DNA of 64,000 nt from Chitinophaga qingshengii (GTDB taxonomy: Bacteria > Bacteroidota > Bacteroidia > Chitinophagales > Chitinophagaceae): positions 310,001 to 374,000 of the forward strand of contig NZ_JACVFC010000005.1 in assembly GCF_014529935.1 (NCBI RefSeq), read 5' to 3'. Both the position numbers and the translations under genes were made by a program. Positions within the stretch are counted from its first letter, which is position 1. Each line of letters begins with the position of its first letter. This document shows, piece by piece, positions 53,697 to 62,740 of the stretch. The notes beneath the pieces are model-generated. The model had not been told where the DNA came from and ran no database searches. It saw only the letters and a program-made list of their open reading frames with translations.

Positions 53697-54338
53697 ATGG
53701 GCTTTTGGGATAAAATCAGGATGGACCTGTCATGGTACAACGTTAAAAACGGCGTACCTACTGTACCTCGTGGCGGAAAAGGGAAGTTATTACTGCTGAC
53801 TATTAAAAGGGCTTTAAAAAGTGAAGCCTTCCATGCAGTACTCTTATTCAGATTGTGCACCTACTTCCATAGTAAGCGGATAAAAATAATGACCTTTTAT
53901 TATTCCAACCGTCTCAGGCGCCGCTATGGCTCTACGCTGGCCCATACGGCCGATGTCGCCGGCGGGCTCCGTTTACCGCATCCTTACGGCGTAATCATCG
54001 GCGGCCATGTTAAAATAGGCGCTATGACCACCATCGGGCAGCATGTAACCCTCGGTGGAAATTTCGGAAAAGCGAAAGGTAACAGAACCACGCCTGTCAT
54101 TGGTAGCTGGTGTTTTATTTGTGCCGGCTCGGTGATCGCAGGCCCGGTTACCGTGGGAGACGATGTGGTGGTAGGCGCTAACTCTACGGTAAGTAAAGAT
54201 GTGCCGGATCATGTGATCGGCGGGGGCAACCCGTTTGTGATCGGTAAAATGAAAGAACCAGGAGCAACAGTGGAACAGAATAAAATTCTGTATGCAAAAT
54301 TTTATGGCTACCCCGATGAGGTAGTGAACCGATTTTGA
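53697..54338 (+). CDS. Hexapeptide-repeat acetyltransferase (serine acetyltransferase-like)
   Basis: A 213-residue protein whose second half is a left-handed beta-helix (LRLPHPYGVIIGG, KIGAMTTIGQHVTLGG) resembling serine O-acetyltransferase and colanic-acid-type acetyltransferases. It lacks the N-terminal SATase domain of CysE. About 60 basic residues precede the helix. It could acetylate serine or a sugar; the context does not decide. It ends just before a 62-base hairpin. Confidence 0.82.
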   Translation: MGFWDKIRMDLSWYNVKNGVPTVPRGGKGKLLLLTIKRALKSEAFHAVLLFRLCTYFHSKRIKIMTFYYSNRLRRRYGSTLAHTADVAGGLRLPHPYGVIIGGHVKIGAMTTIGQHVTLGGNFGKAKGNRTTPVIGSWCFICAGSVIAGPVTVGDDVVVGANSTVSKDVPDHVIGGGNPFVIGKMKEPGATVEQNKILYAKFYGYPDEVVNRF

Positions 54339-54344
54339 TTTGTA

Positions 54345-54406
54345 GATTTTTTGATTTACGGATTTCTTGATTTCGCGAAATCCAAAAATCCGTAAATCAA
54401 AAAATC
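54345..54406. terminator. Long hairpin, probable bidirectional terminator
   Basis: The left and right arms pair as a 21-bp perfect stem plus about 8 more inner pairs with two mismatches, ending in a CG-CG centre. The arms contain T-runs on both strands. It exactly fills the gap between two convergent genes (54338 and 54416). Confidence 0.8.
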
Positions 54407-54415
54407 CGTAAATGC

Positions 54416-57340
54416 TTAGGTCAGCGCGTCAAACAATATCTCTACCGGATGCAGCGCTTTTACGCCGGTACCGTCTTTTACCTGGTGGCGGCAACTGGTG
54501 CCTGGCGCGGCTATCAAGGTGCCTTCAGCGGCATTGCGCACGGCCGGGAACAATACCATTCCCCCGATTTCCATACTGAGATCATAGTGCTCTTTCTCAT
54601 AACCGAAAGAACCTGCCATACCACAGCAGCCGGAAGGAATTACCTCCACGGTATAATGTTGCGGAATAGAGAGCATCTTTTTACTATGCAGGGCGGACGA
54701 CAGTGCTTTCTGCTGGCAGTGCCCGTGCAGCTTGATCTGCTGCGGTTGTGTGGTAAACTGTGCTGCGGTAATATTTCCTTTGTCTGCTTCACTGGCAATA
54801 AATTCATCGATCAGGAAACAGTTTTTCGACAGCGTTTTCGCTTGTTCCCGCAGGTTTTCGCGCACCAGATCGGGGTATTCATCCCGGAAACTGAGGATAG
54901 CGGAGGGCTCTACACCCAGCAGCGGTGTATTGTCGTTAATAACGTTGCTGAATATACGCACATTTTCTTCGGCCAGCTCCCGTGCCTTGCGCAGCAAGCC
55001 CTTGGACATGTAGGCGCGGGCGCTTTCCGGGTGGTCGATCATTTTTACTTCATAACCCAGGCGATGCAGCAGTTGCACCGCTTTGATGCCAATCGGTGTA
55101 TCATTATAGTTGGTGAACTCGTCGCAGAAAAGATATACGGTGCGGTTGCCGCTGCCTTGTTTTTCTTTCGGCCAGGTTTGTTTAAACCATTTCCGAAGGG
55201 TAGTATGGTGCAGACCCGGCAAAGAACGTTTAGGAGCGAAACCACTGAATTTCCGGATGATGCCGCCGGTAAAGCTATTGTTGATCAGGCCATTATAGAT
55301 GCCTGGTGCGATGGCAGCCAAGCCGGAAAGCTTGGAGTAATTGCCGATCATTTTGGCACGCAGCGGTACGCCGTTGGCATCGTAGTAATGCTGGAGGAAT
55401 TCCATTTTCAGCTTGGCCATATCTACGTTGGACGGGCATTCTGATTTACAGCCTTTACAAGCCAGGCAGAGGTCCAGTACTTCGTAGATTTCTTTATGGT
55501 CGAAGCGGTTTTCTTTGGTGGAATGTGTGAGAAACTCCCGCAGGATGTTGGCCCTGGCACGGGTGGTATCTTTTTCGTTGCGGGTGGCCATGTAGCTGGG
55601 GCACATGGTACCGCCGCTCAGTGGCGTTTTACGGCAGTCGCCGGAACCGTTGCACTGTTCGGCGTGTTGCAGCACCGTCTGTTCCGGGAAATGGAAGATA
55701 GTGTGGAAATCCGGGGTTTGCTGACCGGGCTCATACCGCAGCATGCTATTCATAGACGGCGTGTCTACAATTTTGTGGGGATTGAAGATGTTCTCCGGGT
55801 CCCAGGTGTATTTGATCTGCCGCAGCAGTTCATAGTTTTTTTCGCCCACCATCTGCCGGATAAATTCACCGCGTAAACGGCCATCGCCATGTTCGCCGCT
55901 GAGGGAGCCATGGTACTTTTTAACGAGGGTGGCAATTTCTTCCGCAATAGTTCTGAAGAGTTGATTGCCTGCTGCCGTTTTTAGGTTGATGATAGGGCGG
56001 AGATGGATTTCACCGCTGCCTGCGTGGGCGTAGTGCACGGCGTGCAGGTCATACTTTTGTAAGATAATATTGAAGTCCCGGATGAAGTCGGGGAGGTCTT
56101 CCACGGCAACGGCGGTGTCTTCAATTACCGGAACGGCTTTTTCGTCACCGGGGAGGTTACTGAGCAGCCCCAGTCCCGCTTTGCGCAGGGTCCAGATTTT
56201 TTTGGTATCGTCGCCAAACAGCAGGGGGAAATGATATCCCAGTCCGGCGGCGCGTAGCTGGGCTTCCAGCCTGCCGGCTATTTCCACCACTTCTTCCCGG
56301 GTATTACGGCAGAATTCCACCACCAGGATGGCGCCGGGATCGCCTTGTACGAAGAAGCGGTTTTTACGTTGTTCGATGTTGTCTTTGGTGCATTCCAGGA
56401 TAAAATGGTCTATCAGTTCACTGGCGCTGGGTTTGTAGTCCATCACCTGGATATTGGCCCGCAGGGACTCGTCGATGGTATTAAAGTGAATGCATAGCAG
56501 CCCTACTTCTTTAGGAGGCAGGGGATCGATATGCAGCTTTATTTCTGTGATAAAAGCGAGGGTACCTTCAGAACCTGCGATCAGTTTGCAGAAGTTAAAA
56601 TCTTCTGTACCGGCGGTGAAGGGGGCTGTTTCCAGCAGCATATCTACGGCATACCCCGTATTACGGCGGGGGATGCTTTTTTTAGGGAACTCGCGGCGTA
56701 TTTCCTCCTGGTTGCGGTAATCGCTCAGCGTGCTGCGTATCTGTTGATAGATACGGGTTTCGAGGGTGTCCGGGCCTTCGCATTTGGCGTGGAAGGCTTC
56801 CGGATCGAGGGTGCCGAAAGTAACCTCTTCCCCGTTGCTGAGCAGGGCTTTTACTTCCAGCAGGTGTTCGCGGGTGCTGCCGTATACCACGCTGTTGGAT
56901 CCGCAGGAATTGTTGCCCACCATACCGCCTATCATGGCGCGGTTGGCGGTGGAGGTTTCGGGGCCGAAGTAGAAGCCATAGGGCTTCAGGTACATGTTCA
57001 GCTCATCGCGGATAACGCCTGGCTGTACCCGTACCCAGTTTTCGGCGGTATTGAGTTCCAGTATTTTCGTAAAACGGCGGGACACATCGGTGATGATACC
57101 ATTGCCTACTACCTGACCAGCCAGCGAGGTACCTGCAGTACGGGGTATCAGCGATGTTTTGTTGGTACGCGCAAAAGAGATAAGTTTTTGCAGGTCATCT
57201 GTTGATTCAGGGATGGCCACAGCCAGGGGCATCTCACGGTATGCCGACGCATCGGTGGCATAGAGTGTTCGCATGGTATCGTCTGTATAAAGCGTTCCTT
57301 CCAGTTCCTGGGCCAATTGTTCCAGCTTTTCGCGCATCAT
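54416..57340 (-). CDS. FAD-linked oxidase/Fe-S protein fusion (D-lactate or 2-hydroxyglutarate dehydrogenase, YdiJ-like)
   Basis: The 974 residues are a GlcD-GlcF-type fusion. An FAD_binding_4 domain (PRTAGTSLAGQVVGNG, GGMVGNNSCGSNS) and FAD-oxidase C-terminal domain fill residues 1-560. Two ferredoxin motifs follow (CNGSGDCR...CPSY and CLACKGCKSECP). A CCG domain ends the protein (SGCCGMAGSFGYEKEH). Such proteins oxidise D-2-hydroxyacids and pass electrons to the membrane or quinones. It is not linked to the lutABC operon. Two ATGs begin the frame; either is possible. Confidence 0.9.
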   Translation of the reverse strand: MMREKLEQLAQELEGTLYTDDTMRTLYATDASAYREMPLAVAIPESTDDLQKLISFARTNKTSLIPRTAGTSLAGQVVGNGIITDVSRRFTKILELNTAENWVRVQPGVIRDELNMYLKPYGFYFGPETSTANRAMIGGMVGNNSCGSNSVVYGSTREHLLEVKALLSNGEEVTFGTLDPEAFHAKCEGPDTLETRIYQQIRSTLSDYRNQEEIRREFPKKSIPRRNTGYAVDMLLETAPFTAGTEDFNFCKLIAGSEGTLAFITEIKLHIDPLPPKEVGLLCIHFNTIDESLRANIQVMDYKPSASELIDHFILECTKDNIEQRKNRFFVQGDPGAILVVEFCRNTREEVVEIAGRLEAQLRAAGLGYHFPLLFGDDTKKIWTLRKAGLGLLSNLPGDEKAVPVIEDTAVAVEDLPDFIRDFNIILQKYDLHAVHYAHAGSGEIHLRPIINLKTAAGNQLFRTIAEEIATLVKKYHGSLSGEHGDGRLRGEFIRQMVGEKNYELLRQIKYTWDPENIFNPHKIVDTPSMNSMLRYEPGQQTPDFHTIFHFPEQTVLQHAEQCNGSGDCRKTPLSGGTMCPSYMATRNEKDTTRARANILREFLTHSTKENRFDHKEIYEVLDLCLACKGCKSECPSNVDMAKLKMEFLQHYYDANGVPLRAKMIGNYSKLSGLAAIAPGIYNGLINNSFTGGIIRKFSGFAPKRSLPGLHHTTLRKWFKQTWPKEKQGSGNRTVYLFCDEFTNYNDTPIGIKAVQLLHRLGYEVKMIDHPESARAYMSKGLLRKARELAEENVRIFSNVINDNTPLLGVEPSAILSFRDEYPDLVRENLREQAKTLSKNCFLIDEFIASEADKGNITAAQFTTQPQQIKLHGHCQQKALSSALHSKKMLSIPQHYTVEVIPSGCCGMAGSFGYEKEHYDLSMEIGGMVLFPAVRNAAEGTLIAAPGTSCRHQVKDGTGVKALHPVEILFDALT

Positions 57341-57427
57341 GGTATGTACCGGGTTTATGAGAGGGCGAAATTAATATTTCAGTCCGGCATTTTTTTATCT
57401 CTTGTAATGTATTCGTCAAAAAAAACA

Positions 57428-58327
57428 CTATTCCTTTACAAATTGCGGTTTTTTTACCTGCAAACCACAAACGGCCTCTATCCGGTCGGCCAGGTAAGCG
57501 GCCAGGTCGGGCGACAGGGCTTCGTCATGCATATGCATAAAAAAGTAGATCTCCTGCAGACCTTTGTCCAGCCAATATTTGATCCGGTTGGCCCAATCGT
57601 CGATACGGGTATAGTCTGTCGGGTGCAGGCTGTTGCCCACAAAACGGATAAATATTTTAGGGACGGTAAGGTGCATATGGGCGCAGTCCCTTCTGCCGGC
57701 GGTATCGGTGATGATAGCGCCTATCTTTAACTCCTGTAGTTTTTCGAACAAATCCTGCCGCATGGCTTCATCTTCATACCATTCCTTGTGCCGTACTTCC
57801 AGGAAAAATTGAAGATCAGTAGGGAGGGAGGCGAGATAATCGTATAGGGCTTGCCGTTTGGCGGGCCCGTATTTGTCGCTCAGCTGCAGGAAGATAGGTC
57901 CCAGGTGTTTACCGAAGGCCAGCACGCCTTCCAGGAAAGAAGTGGTTTTAGGCCCTGCTGTAGCCTGGCTGAGGTTACTGAAATGACTGATGGCCTGCGG
58001 TACTTTGGGGCAGAACTTAAAATCCAGTCCTTTGGCGGCAGCATCCCATTTGGAAATGGTATCAGGACCGTAAATCTGGTAATGCGTGGCATTGAGCTCT
58101 ATGCTGTTGAAATGATGCACGTATTCCGGGAGGAACAGCGCTTCTTTGGTGCCTTTGGGATAGATTTTGCCAATCCATTCCTTCCGGCCCCATTTGGCAC
58201 AACCCAGGTAACACAGCGGTTTCTTAACGGGCTTGCCTTTCAGCACTTTTTTGTTGAACAGCGGTTCAGCAGGCAGTTTGAAATCCAGCTCTTCCAGCTC
58301 AGCTGGCGTAACACGACCAAAATCCAT
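57428..58327 (-). CDS. DUF72 family protein
   Basis: A 299-residue TIM-barrel-type protein of the DUF72 family. Landmarks are YLGCAKWGRKEWIG-type N-terminal segment, FNSIELNATHYQI, KFCPKVPQAISH and FFLEVRHKEWYE. No reaction is established. It stands alone between the dehydrogenase and the glycogen genes, on the minus strand. Confidence 0.88.
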   Translation of the reverse strand: MDFGRVTPAELEELDFKLPAEPLFNKKVLKGKPVKKPLCYLGCAKWGRKEWIGKIYPKGTKEALFLPEYVHHFNSIELNATHYQIYGPDTISKWDAAAKGLDFKFCPKVPQAISHFSNLSQATAGPKTTSFLEGVLAFGKHLGPIFLQLSDKYGPAKRQALYDYLASLPTDLQFFLEVRHKEWYEDEAMRQDLFEKLQELKIGAIITDTAGRRDCAHMHLTVPKIFIRFVGNSLHPTDYTRIDDWANRIKYWLDKGLQEIYFFMHMHDEALSPDLAAYLADRIEAVCGLQVKKPQFVKE

Positions 58328-58510
58328 AAGCCGAAGTTTAAAGGAGTATACATGACAATCACCGGTAAAAAAGGGATAAGAGGAAGTACTGCAAATATAC
58401 TAAAAGCCGGGGGCTATAATGGAAAAGAACACTGCGAAAATAAAATGGCCGAAACCCTTTGTTTTCTTGTTTTAAGCATTTAACTTAAGTTAGATTATCA
58501 ATTATTTAGC

Positions 58511-59929
58511 ATGGAGATTTTACACGTTAGCGCGGAATGTTACCCGGTAGCCAAAGTAGGTGGGCTCGGTGACGTGGTAGGGGCATTGCCCAAATACCAA
58601 TACGAGCTGGGAGCCATCGCCAAAGTGGTGGTGCCGGCCTACAGGAACAAATACTATGATACACATGAATTTGATGTGGTACACCAGGCCGGTATGTGGC
58701 TGGGCCATGACTGGTACCATTTCAATGTTTTAAAGGAACGCAGTAATGAACTGGGATTTGATTTGTACCTGGTAGATATTCCCGGTTTGCTGGATACCCC
58801 CGGCGTTTACGGTTATCCTAATGATACGGAGCGGTTTCTGGCATTTCAGATAGCGGTGCTGGACTGGATCAATGAGTGGAACCATCTGCCGGATGTGGTG
58901 CATTGTCATGATCATCATACCGGCCTGATACCTTTCCTGATGAGTTACGGTTATAAGTATGAGCGCATGAAGGAAGTGCCTTCTGTGCTCACCATCCACA
59001 ATGCCCAGTACCAGGGACAGTTTGGATGGGATAAACTGTATCTCATCCCGTCTTTCGATCTGTGGAAGTCCGGTCTGCTGGATTGGGGCGGCGCCATCAA
59101 CCCGCTGGCCGCCGCTATCAAATGTGCCTGGCGCGTGACTACGGTATCGCCGGGTTATCTGGAAGAACTGTATAGTAACGCCAACGGCCTGGAATGGCTG
59201 ATCAACCACGAGAGAGCGAAAACCGCAGGCATCATCAACGGTATTGATACCACCGTGTGGGACCCCGCCACAGATACCATGGTGCCGGCCCATTTCGACC
59301 TGGATACCGTGACTGAGGGAAAAAAAGAGAATAAACAAACCCTTTGTGAACGCTTCGGCCTCGATGCATCATTGCCGTTGGTATCGTTTATCGGCCGGCT
59401 GGTAGGCGACAAGGGAGCCGACCTGTTGCCCGATATCATCAACCGTTCCCTCCACGAGCTGCCCGGTGAGGTAAACTTCCTCGTACTGGGTAGCGGAGAT
59501 CCACATGTGGAATGGTTACTACAACAAACCCGTAATGAAGTGAGTTATGGTTTTAATCTGCATATCGGCTATAATGAAGCACTGTCACACCTCATCTATG
59601 CCGGCAGTGATTTTCTGCTGATGCCTTCCAGGGTGGAGCCCTGTGGCCTCAACCAGTTGTATGCCCTGCGTTACGGCACGGTGCCGATGGTACGCAGTAC
59701 CGGCGGATTAAAAGATACCGTCGCCGATTTTGGAGACCCCGGCGGTTTTGGCATACGTTTTAATCAGGCTGGGGTATGGGATGCCTGTTACTCCGTAAAA
59801 CGTGCCGTGGAACTGTTCAACGACACCGCCCACCTGTCGGAAATACGTCAGCGCGGGATGCGGCTCAATCATTCCTGGGGACGCTCCGCCCAGCAGTACC
59901 TCGATGTTTATAACAGTATGAAAGGATAA
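58511..59929 (+). CDS. glgA: Glycogen synthase (GT5)
   Basis: At 472 residues this is a full-length GT5 glycogen/starch synthase. The ADP-glucose motif KVGGLGDVV is at the start, HNAQYQGQFGWD follows, and PSRVEPCGLNQLYALRYG is in the C-terminal domain. It extends alpha-1,4-glucan in the cytoplasm. It starts a cluster with glgC (53 bases after) and a GH130-like gene. A 10-base palindrome AACTTAAGTT lies at 58482-58491 just upstream. Confidence 0.94.
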   Translation: MEILHVSAECYPVAKVGGLGDVVGALPKYQYELGAIAKVVVPAYRNKYYDTHEFDVVHQAGMWLGHDWYHFNVLKERSNELGFDLYLVDIPGLLDTPGVYGYPNDTERFLAFQIAVLDWINEWNHLPDVVHCHDHHTGLIPFLMSYGYKYERMKEVPSVLTIHNAQYQGQFGWDKLYLIPSFDLWKSGLLDWGGAINPLAAAIKCAWRVTTVSPGYLEELYSNANGLEWLINHERAKTAGIINGIDTTVWDPATDTMVPAHFDLDTVTEGKKENKQTLCERFGLDASLPLVSFIGRLVGDKGADLLPDIINRSLHELPGEVNFLVLGSGDPHVEWLLQQTRNEVSYGFNLHIGYNEALSHLIYAGSDFLLMPSRVEPCGLNQLYALRYGTVPMVRSTGGLKDTVADFGDPGGFGIRFNQAGVWDACYSVKRAVELFNDTAHLSEIRQRGMRLNHSWGRSAQQYLDVYNSMKG

Positions 59930-59982
59930 TTATCACGAGCAGATAGCACTGCGATTTCCTAATCTAAACCAACGTCCACACT

Positions 59983-61254
59983 ATGACTAAAGATGTAATA
60001 TCCATTATTCTCGGAGGCGGTGCAGGTACCCGTCTATATCCCCTTACCCGTCGCCGGTCCAAACCGGCAGTGCCCCTTGCTGGTAAATACAGACTGGTGG
60101 ATATTCCCATCTCCAACTGCCTGAACGCGGAACTGAACCGTATTTTCGTTTTAACCCAGTTCAACTCCGCCTCGCTGAACAAACACATCAAAAACTCCTA
60201 CCATTTCAGCCATTTCGACAAAGGTTTTGTAGACATCCTGGCGGCGGAGCAAACGCCGGACAACCCCACCTGGTACCAGGGTACCGCCGATGCCGTAAGG
60301 CAGTGTCTGCACCATGTGGAAAATCTGGAGTTCAAATATGTGCTGATCCTTTCGGGTGATCAGTTATACCAGATGGATTTCCGGGAGATGATCCAAAATC
60401 ATATTGAAACCGGGGCGGAAATTTCCATTGCTACCATTCCGGTAGCCGCCAAAGATGCATCTGACTTCGGTATCCTGAAAACAGATGCATCGGGCGCTAT
60501 CGTTTCTTTTACAGAGAAACCCTCACAGGAGGTACTGCCTCCCTGGGCTTCCGAAGTAAGCGCAGAGATGAAGCAGGCCGGACGGCTATACCTGGCCAGT
60601 ATGGGTATCTATATCTTCAGCAGGGACGTACTCTTCGATATACTGGGCAAACACCCGGAGGCGGCAGATTTCGGCAAACAGGTGATTCCTGATGCCATCG
60701 AAGCCAAAGCCCGCGTATTCAGCTACCAATACGAAGGTTACTGGACCGACATCGGTAATATCTCCTCTTTCTGGGAAGCCAACATCGGGCTGACAGACGA
60801 TATACCCCAGTTTAACCTCTTTAACGAATCGCAAACCATCTACTCCCGTGCAAGGATGTTGCCCCCCGCCAAAATATCCGGCACTATGGAGAAAACAATC
60901 ATAGCCGATGGTTGTATTATTATGGCAAGCCGGTTGGAACGTTGTGTAGTGGGTATCCGTACCCGCATCGGCAACGGATCGGTCATCTCCAATACCTATA
61001 TCATGGGGAGCGACTACTACCAGACCCTCGACGAACTGGACAGGGCCAATGCAGAAGGACGCCCACCCATGGGAATAGGGGAGAATTGTGTGATTGACAG
61101 GGCTATCATTGATAAGAACTGCAGTATCGGAAACAACGTACACATCAAAGGTGGAGACCATCTCCCGGATGGCGACTTTGAGAAATATACGGTGAAAGAC
61201 GGCATTGTTGTTGTTAAAAAAGGAGTAGTCCTGCCGGACGGATTCAACATCTAA
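59983..61254 (+). CDS. glgC: Glucose-1-phosphate adenylyltransferase
   Basis: The protein has 423 residues. It has the nucleotidyltransferase start GGGAGTRLYPLTRRRSKPA, KYRLVDIPISNC, QGTADAVRQ, SGDQLYQMD and a C-terminal left-handed beta-helix domain. It makes ADP-glucose, the donor for GlgA. Placement directly after glgA supports this assignment over other sugar nucleotidyltransferases. Confidence 0.95.
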   Translation: MTKDVISIILGGGAGTRLYPLTRRRSKPAVPLAGKYRLVDIPISNCLNAELNRIFVLTQFNSASLNKHIKNSYHFSHFDKGFVDILAAEQTPDNPTWYQGTADAVRQCLHHVENLEFKYVLILSGDQLYQMDFREMIQNHIETGAEISIATIPVAAKDASDFGILKTDASGAIVSFTEKPSQEVLPPWASEVSAEMKQAGRLYLASMGIYIFSRDVLFDILGKHPEAADFGKQVIPDAIEAKARVFSYQYEGYWTDIGNISSFWEANIGLTDDIPQFNLFNESQTIYSRARMLPPAKISGTMEKTIIADGCIIMASRLERCVVGIRTRIGNGSVISNTYIMGSDYYQTLDELDRANAEGRPPMGIGENCVIDRAIIDKNCSIGNNVHIKGGDHLPDGDFEKYTVKDGIVVVKKGVVLPDGFNI

Positions 61255-61266
61255 CAAAACAATACC

Positions 61267-62736
61267 ATGCGACTGTCAATTGAGCGGAAATCTACCAAGA
61301 TCTATCCTGATCTGAAAAGGGTGGTAGCCAGGTTTTTTTTCAATGGAGAAGCCAGGGCAAAGTCCATCATTCAGCATGTCGCCGCCATGAGCGATGAGCA
61401 GGTGGAAATAACGATAACGCCTATACTGAGAGAGTTTTCCAGGCGTCATCGCAACATCACCCGCATCTTTGAAAAACATGCCGACCGGATCCGGCATCTT
61501 TTTGCAGCCGTACATGTCAAATATGATAACTTGTCTTTGAAAAGAAAACTGTTGACAGGGTCGTATCTCACCAATGAATATTCCATTGAATCAGCAGCTT
61601 TTTTTAATCCCTCGGTGATCGAAGATGTGGACCAAAGCGGATTGGAAGAAGGACAGAAAAGGATCATCCTTAGTTTTCGTGCGGTAGGGGAAGGACATAT
61701 CTCGTCTATCGCTTTCCGTAGCGGCGTCATTGACCGTAATAATGAGATTGCCCTGCAGCCGTCGGGCAACTATGTGGATGAGGCGGAAGTGATCCGTAAC
61801 GCCACCTATAAAAAAGAGACTTTTTTTCAGAACGCCGTTTCCATTAAACTGCCGGACCCGCTGATGCAGGAGGTCATGAGCACGCTGCCCGACGAGTTTG
61901 AATACATTTCCCTGAAAAAAGTGATCCGGGAAATGCAGCAACGCCACCAGGCGGATCATCTCGTGAAAAAGGCGCTGGAAAGGTTGCTCTGGCTGGCAGA
62001 TTCCTATTACGAGCTGAACTTCTCGCTGGATACCGATATTTCCGACCGGGTTATCTTCCCCTACTCCGATGCGGAAAGCCGCGGCATAGAAGATGCCCGC
62101 TTCGTAAAATACCAGGAAGAAGATGGCAGTATTATCTATTATGCTACCTATACGGCTTTTGATGGGGTCACCATACAGCCTAAACTCCTTTCTACGGAAG
62201 ACTTTTATAATTTTAAAATCATGCCCTTGTATGGAGAGGGGGCCCAGAATAAAAACCTGGCCCTCTTTCCCCGCAAGATCAAAGGGAAATATGTGATGAT
62301 ATCCCGTATCGATGGTATCAACGGGTATATTATGTATTCGGATAAAATCAATATCTGGGAGAACCCACAGATCCTGTATACCCCCAAATACCCCTGGGAA
62401 TTTGTGCAGGTGGGCAACTGCGGCTCTCCGATAGAAACCCCTGACGGATGGCTGGTGATCACCCATGGCGTAGGCCCCATGCGTACCTACTGTGTAGGCG
62501 CCAGCCTGCTGGACCTGGACGATCCCGGCACGGAGATCGGCCGCCTGAAAGAACCACTGCTCATGCCCAACAAGGACGAAAGGGAAGGATATGTGCCCAA
62601 CGTGCTCTACTCCTGCGGCTCTATTGTTCATAACGATGAACTGATCATCCCATACGGCCTTTCCGACTATGCTTCCGGCTTCGCTACGGTGAACCTCGAA
62701 AAACTGCTGACCCAGATCAAGGCAGACGGCATCTGA
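61267..62736 (+). CDS. GH130-like phosphorylase or glycosidase
   Basis: The protein has 489 residues with a five-bladed propeller of GH130 type in the C-terminal 300 residues. Motif GIEDARFVKY near residue 278 supplies the candidate acid Asp, and QVGNCGSPIETPDGWLVITHGVG is the typical late blade. The N-terminal 130 residues are extra to the propeller. GH130 enzymes act on beta-mannosides by phosphorolysis or hydrolysis. It is cotranscribed with glgC (12 bases) and ends 4 bases from the convergent glycosyltransferase gene, so its role probably concerns a storage or exported glucan or mannoside. Confidence 0.82.
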   Translation: MRLSIERKSTKIYPDLKRVVARFFFNGEARAKSIIQHVAAMSDEQVEITITPILREFSRRHRNITRIFEKHADRIRHLFAAVHVKYDNLSLKRKLLTGSYLTNEYSIESAAFFNPSVIEDVDQSGLEEGQKRIILSFRAVGEGHISSIAFRSGVIDRNNEIALQPSGNYVDEAEVIRNATYKKETFFQNAVSIKLPDPLMQEVMSTLPDEFEYISLKKVIREMQQRHQADHLVKKALERLLWLADSYYELNFSLDTDISDRVIFPYSDAESRGIEDARFVKYQEEDGSIIYYATYTAFDGVTIQPKLLSTEDFYNFKIMPLYGEGAQNKNLALFPRKIKGKYVMISRIDGINGYIMYSDKINIWENPQILYTPKYPWEFVQVGNCGSPIETPDGWLVITHGVGPMRTYCVGASLLDLDDPGTEIGRLKEPLLMPNKDEREGYVPNVLYSCGSIVHNDELIIPYGLSDYASGFATVNLEKLLTQIKADGI

Positions 62737-62740
62737 TCTT

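Noticed and set aside
61591..62631. Open frame of 346 codons on the minus strand
   Set aside because: It lies fully inside the GH130-like gene on the other strand, shows no family motif, and long antisense frames are common in GC-biased codons.
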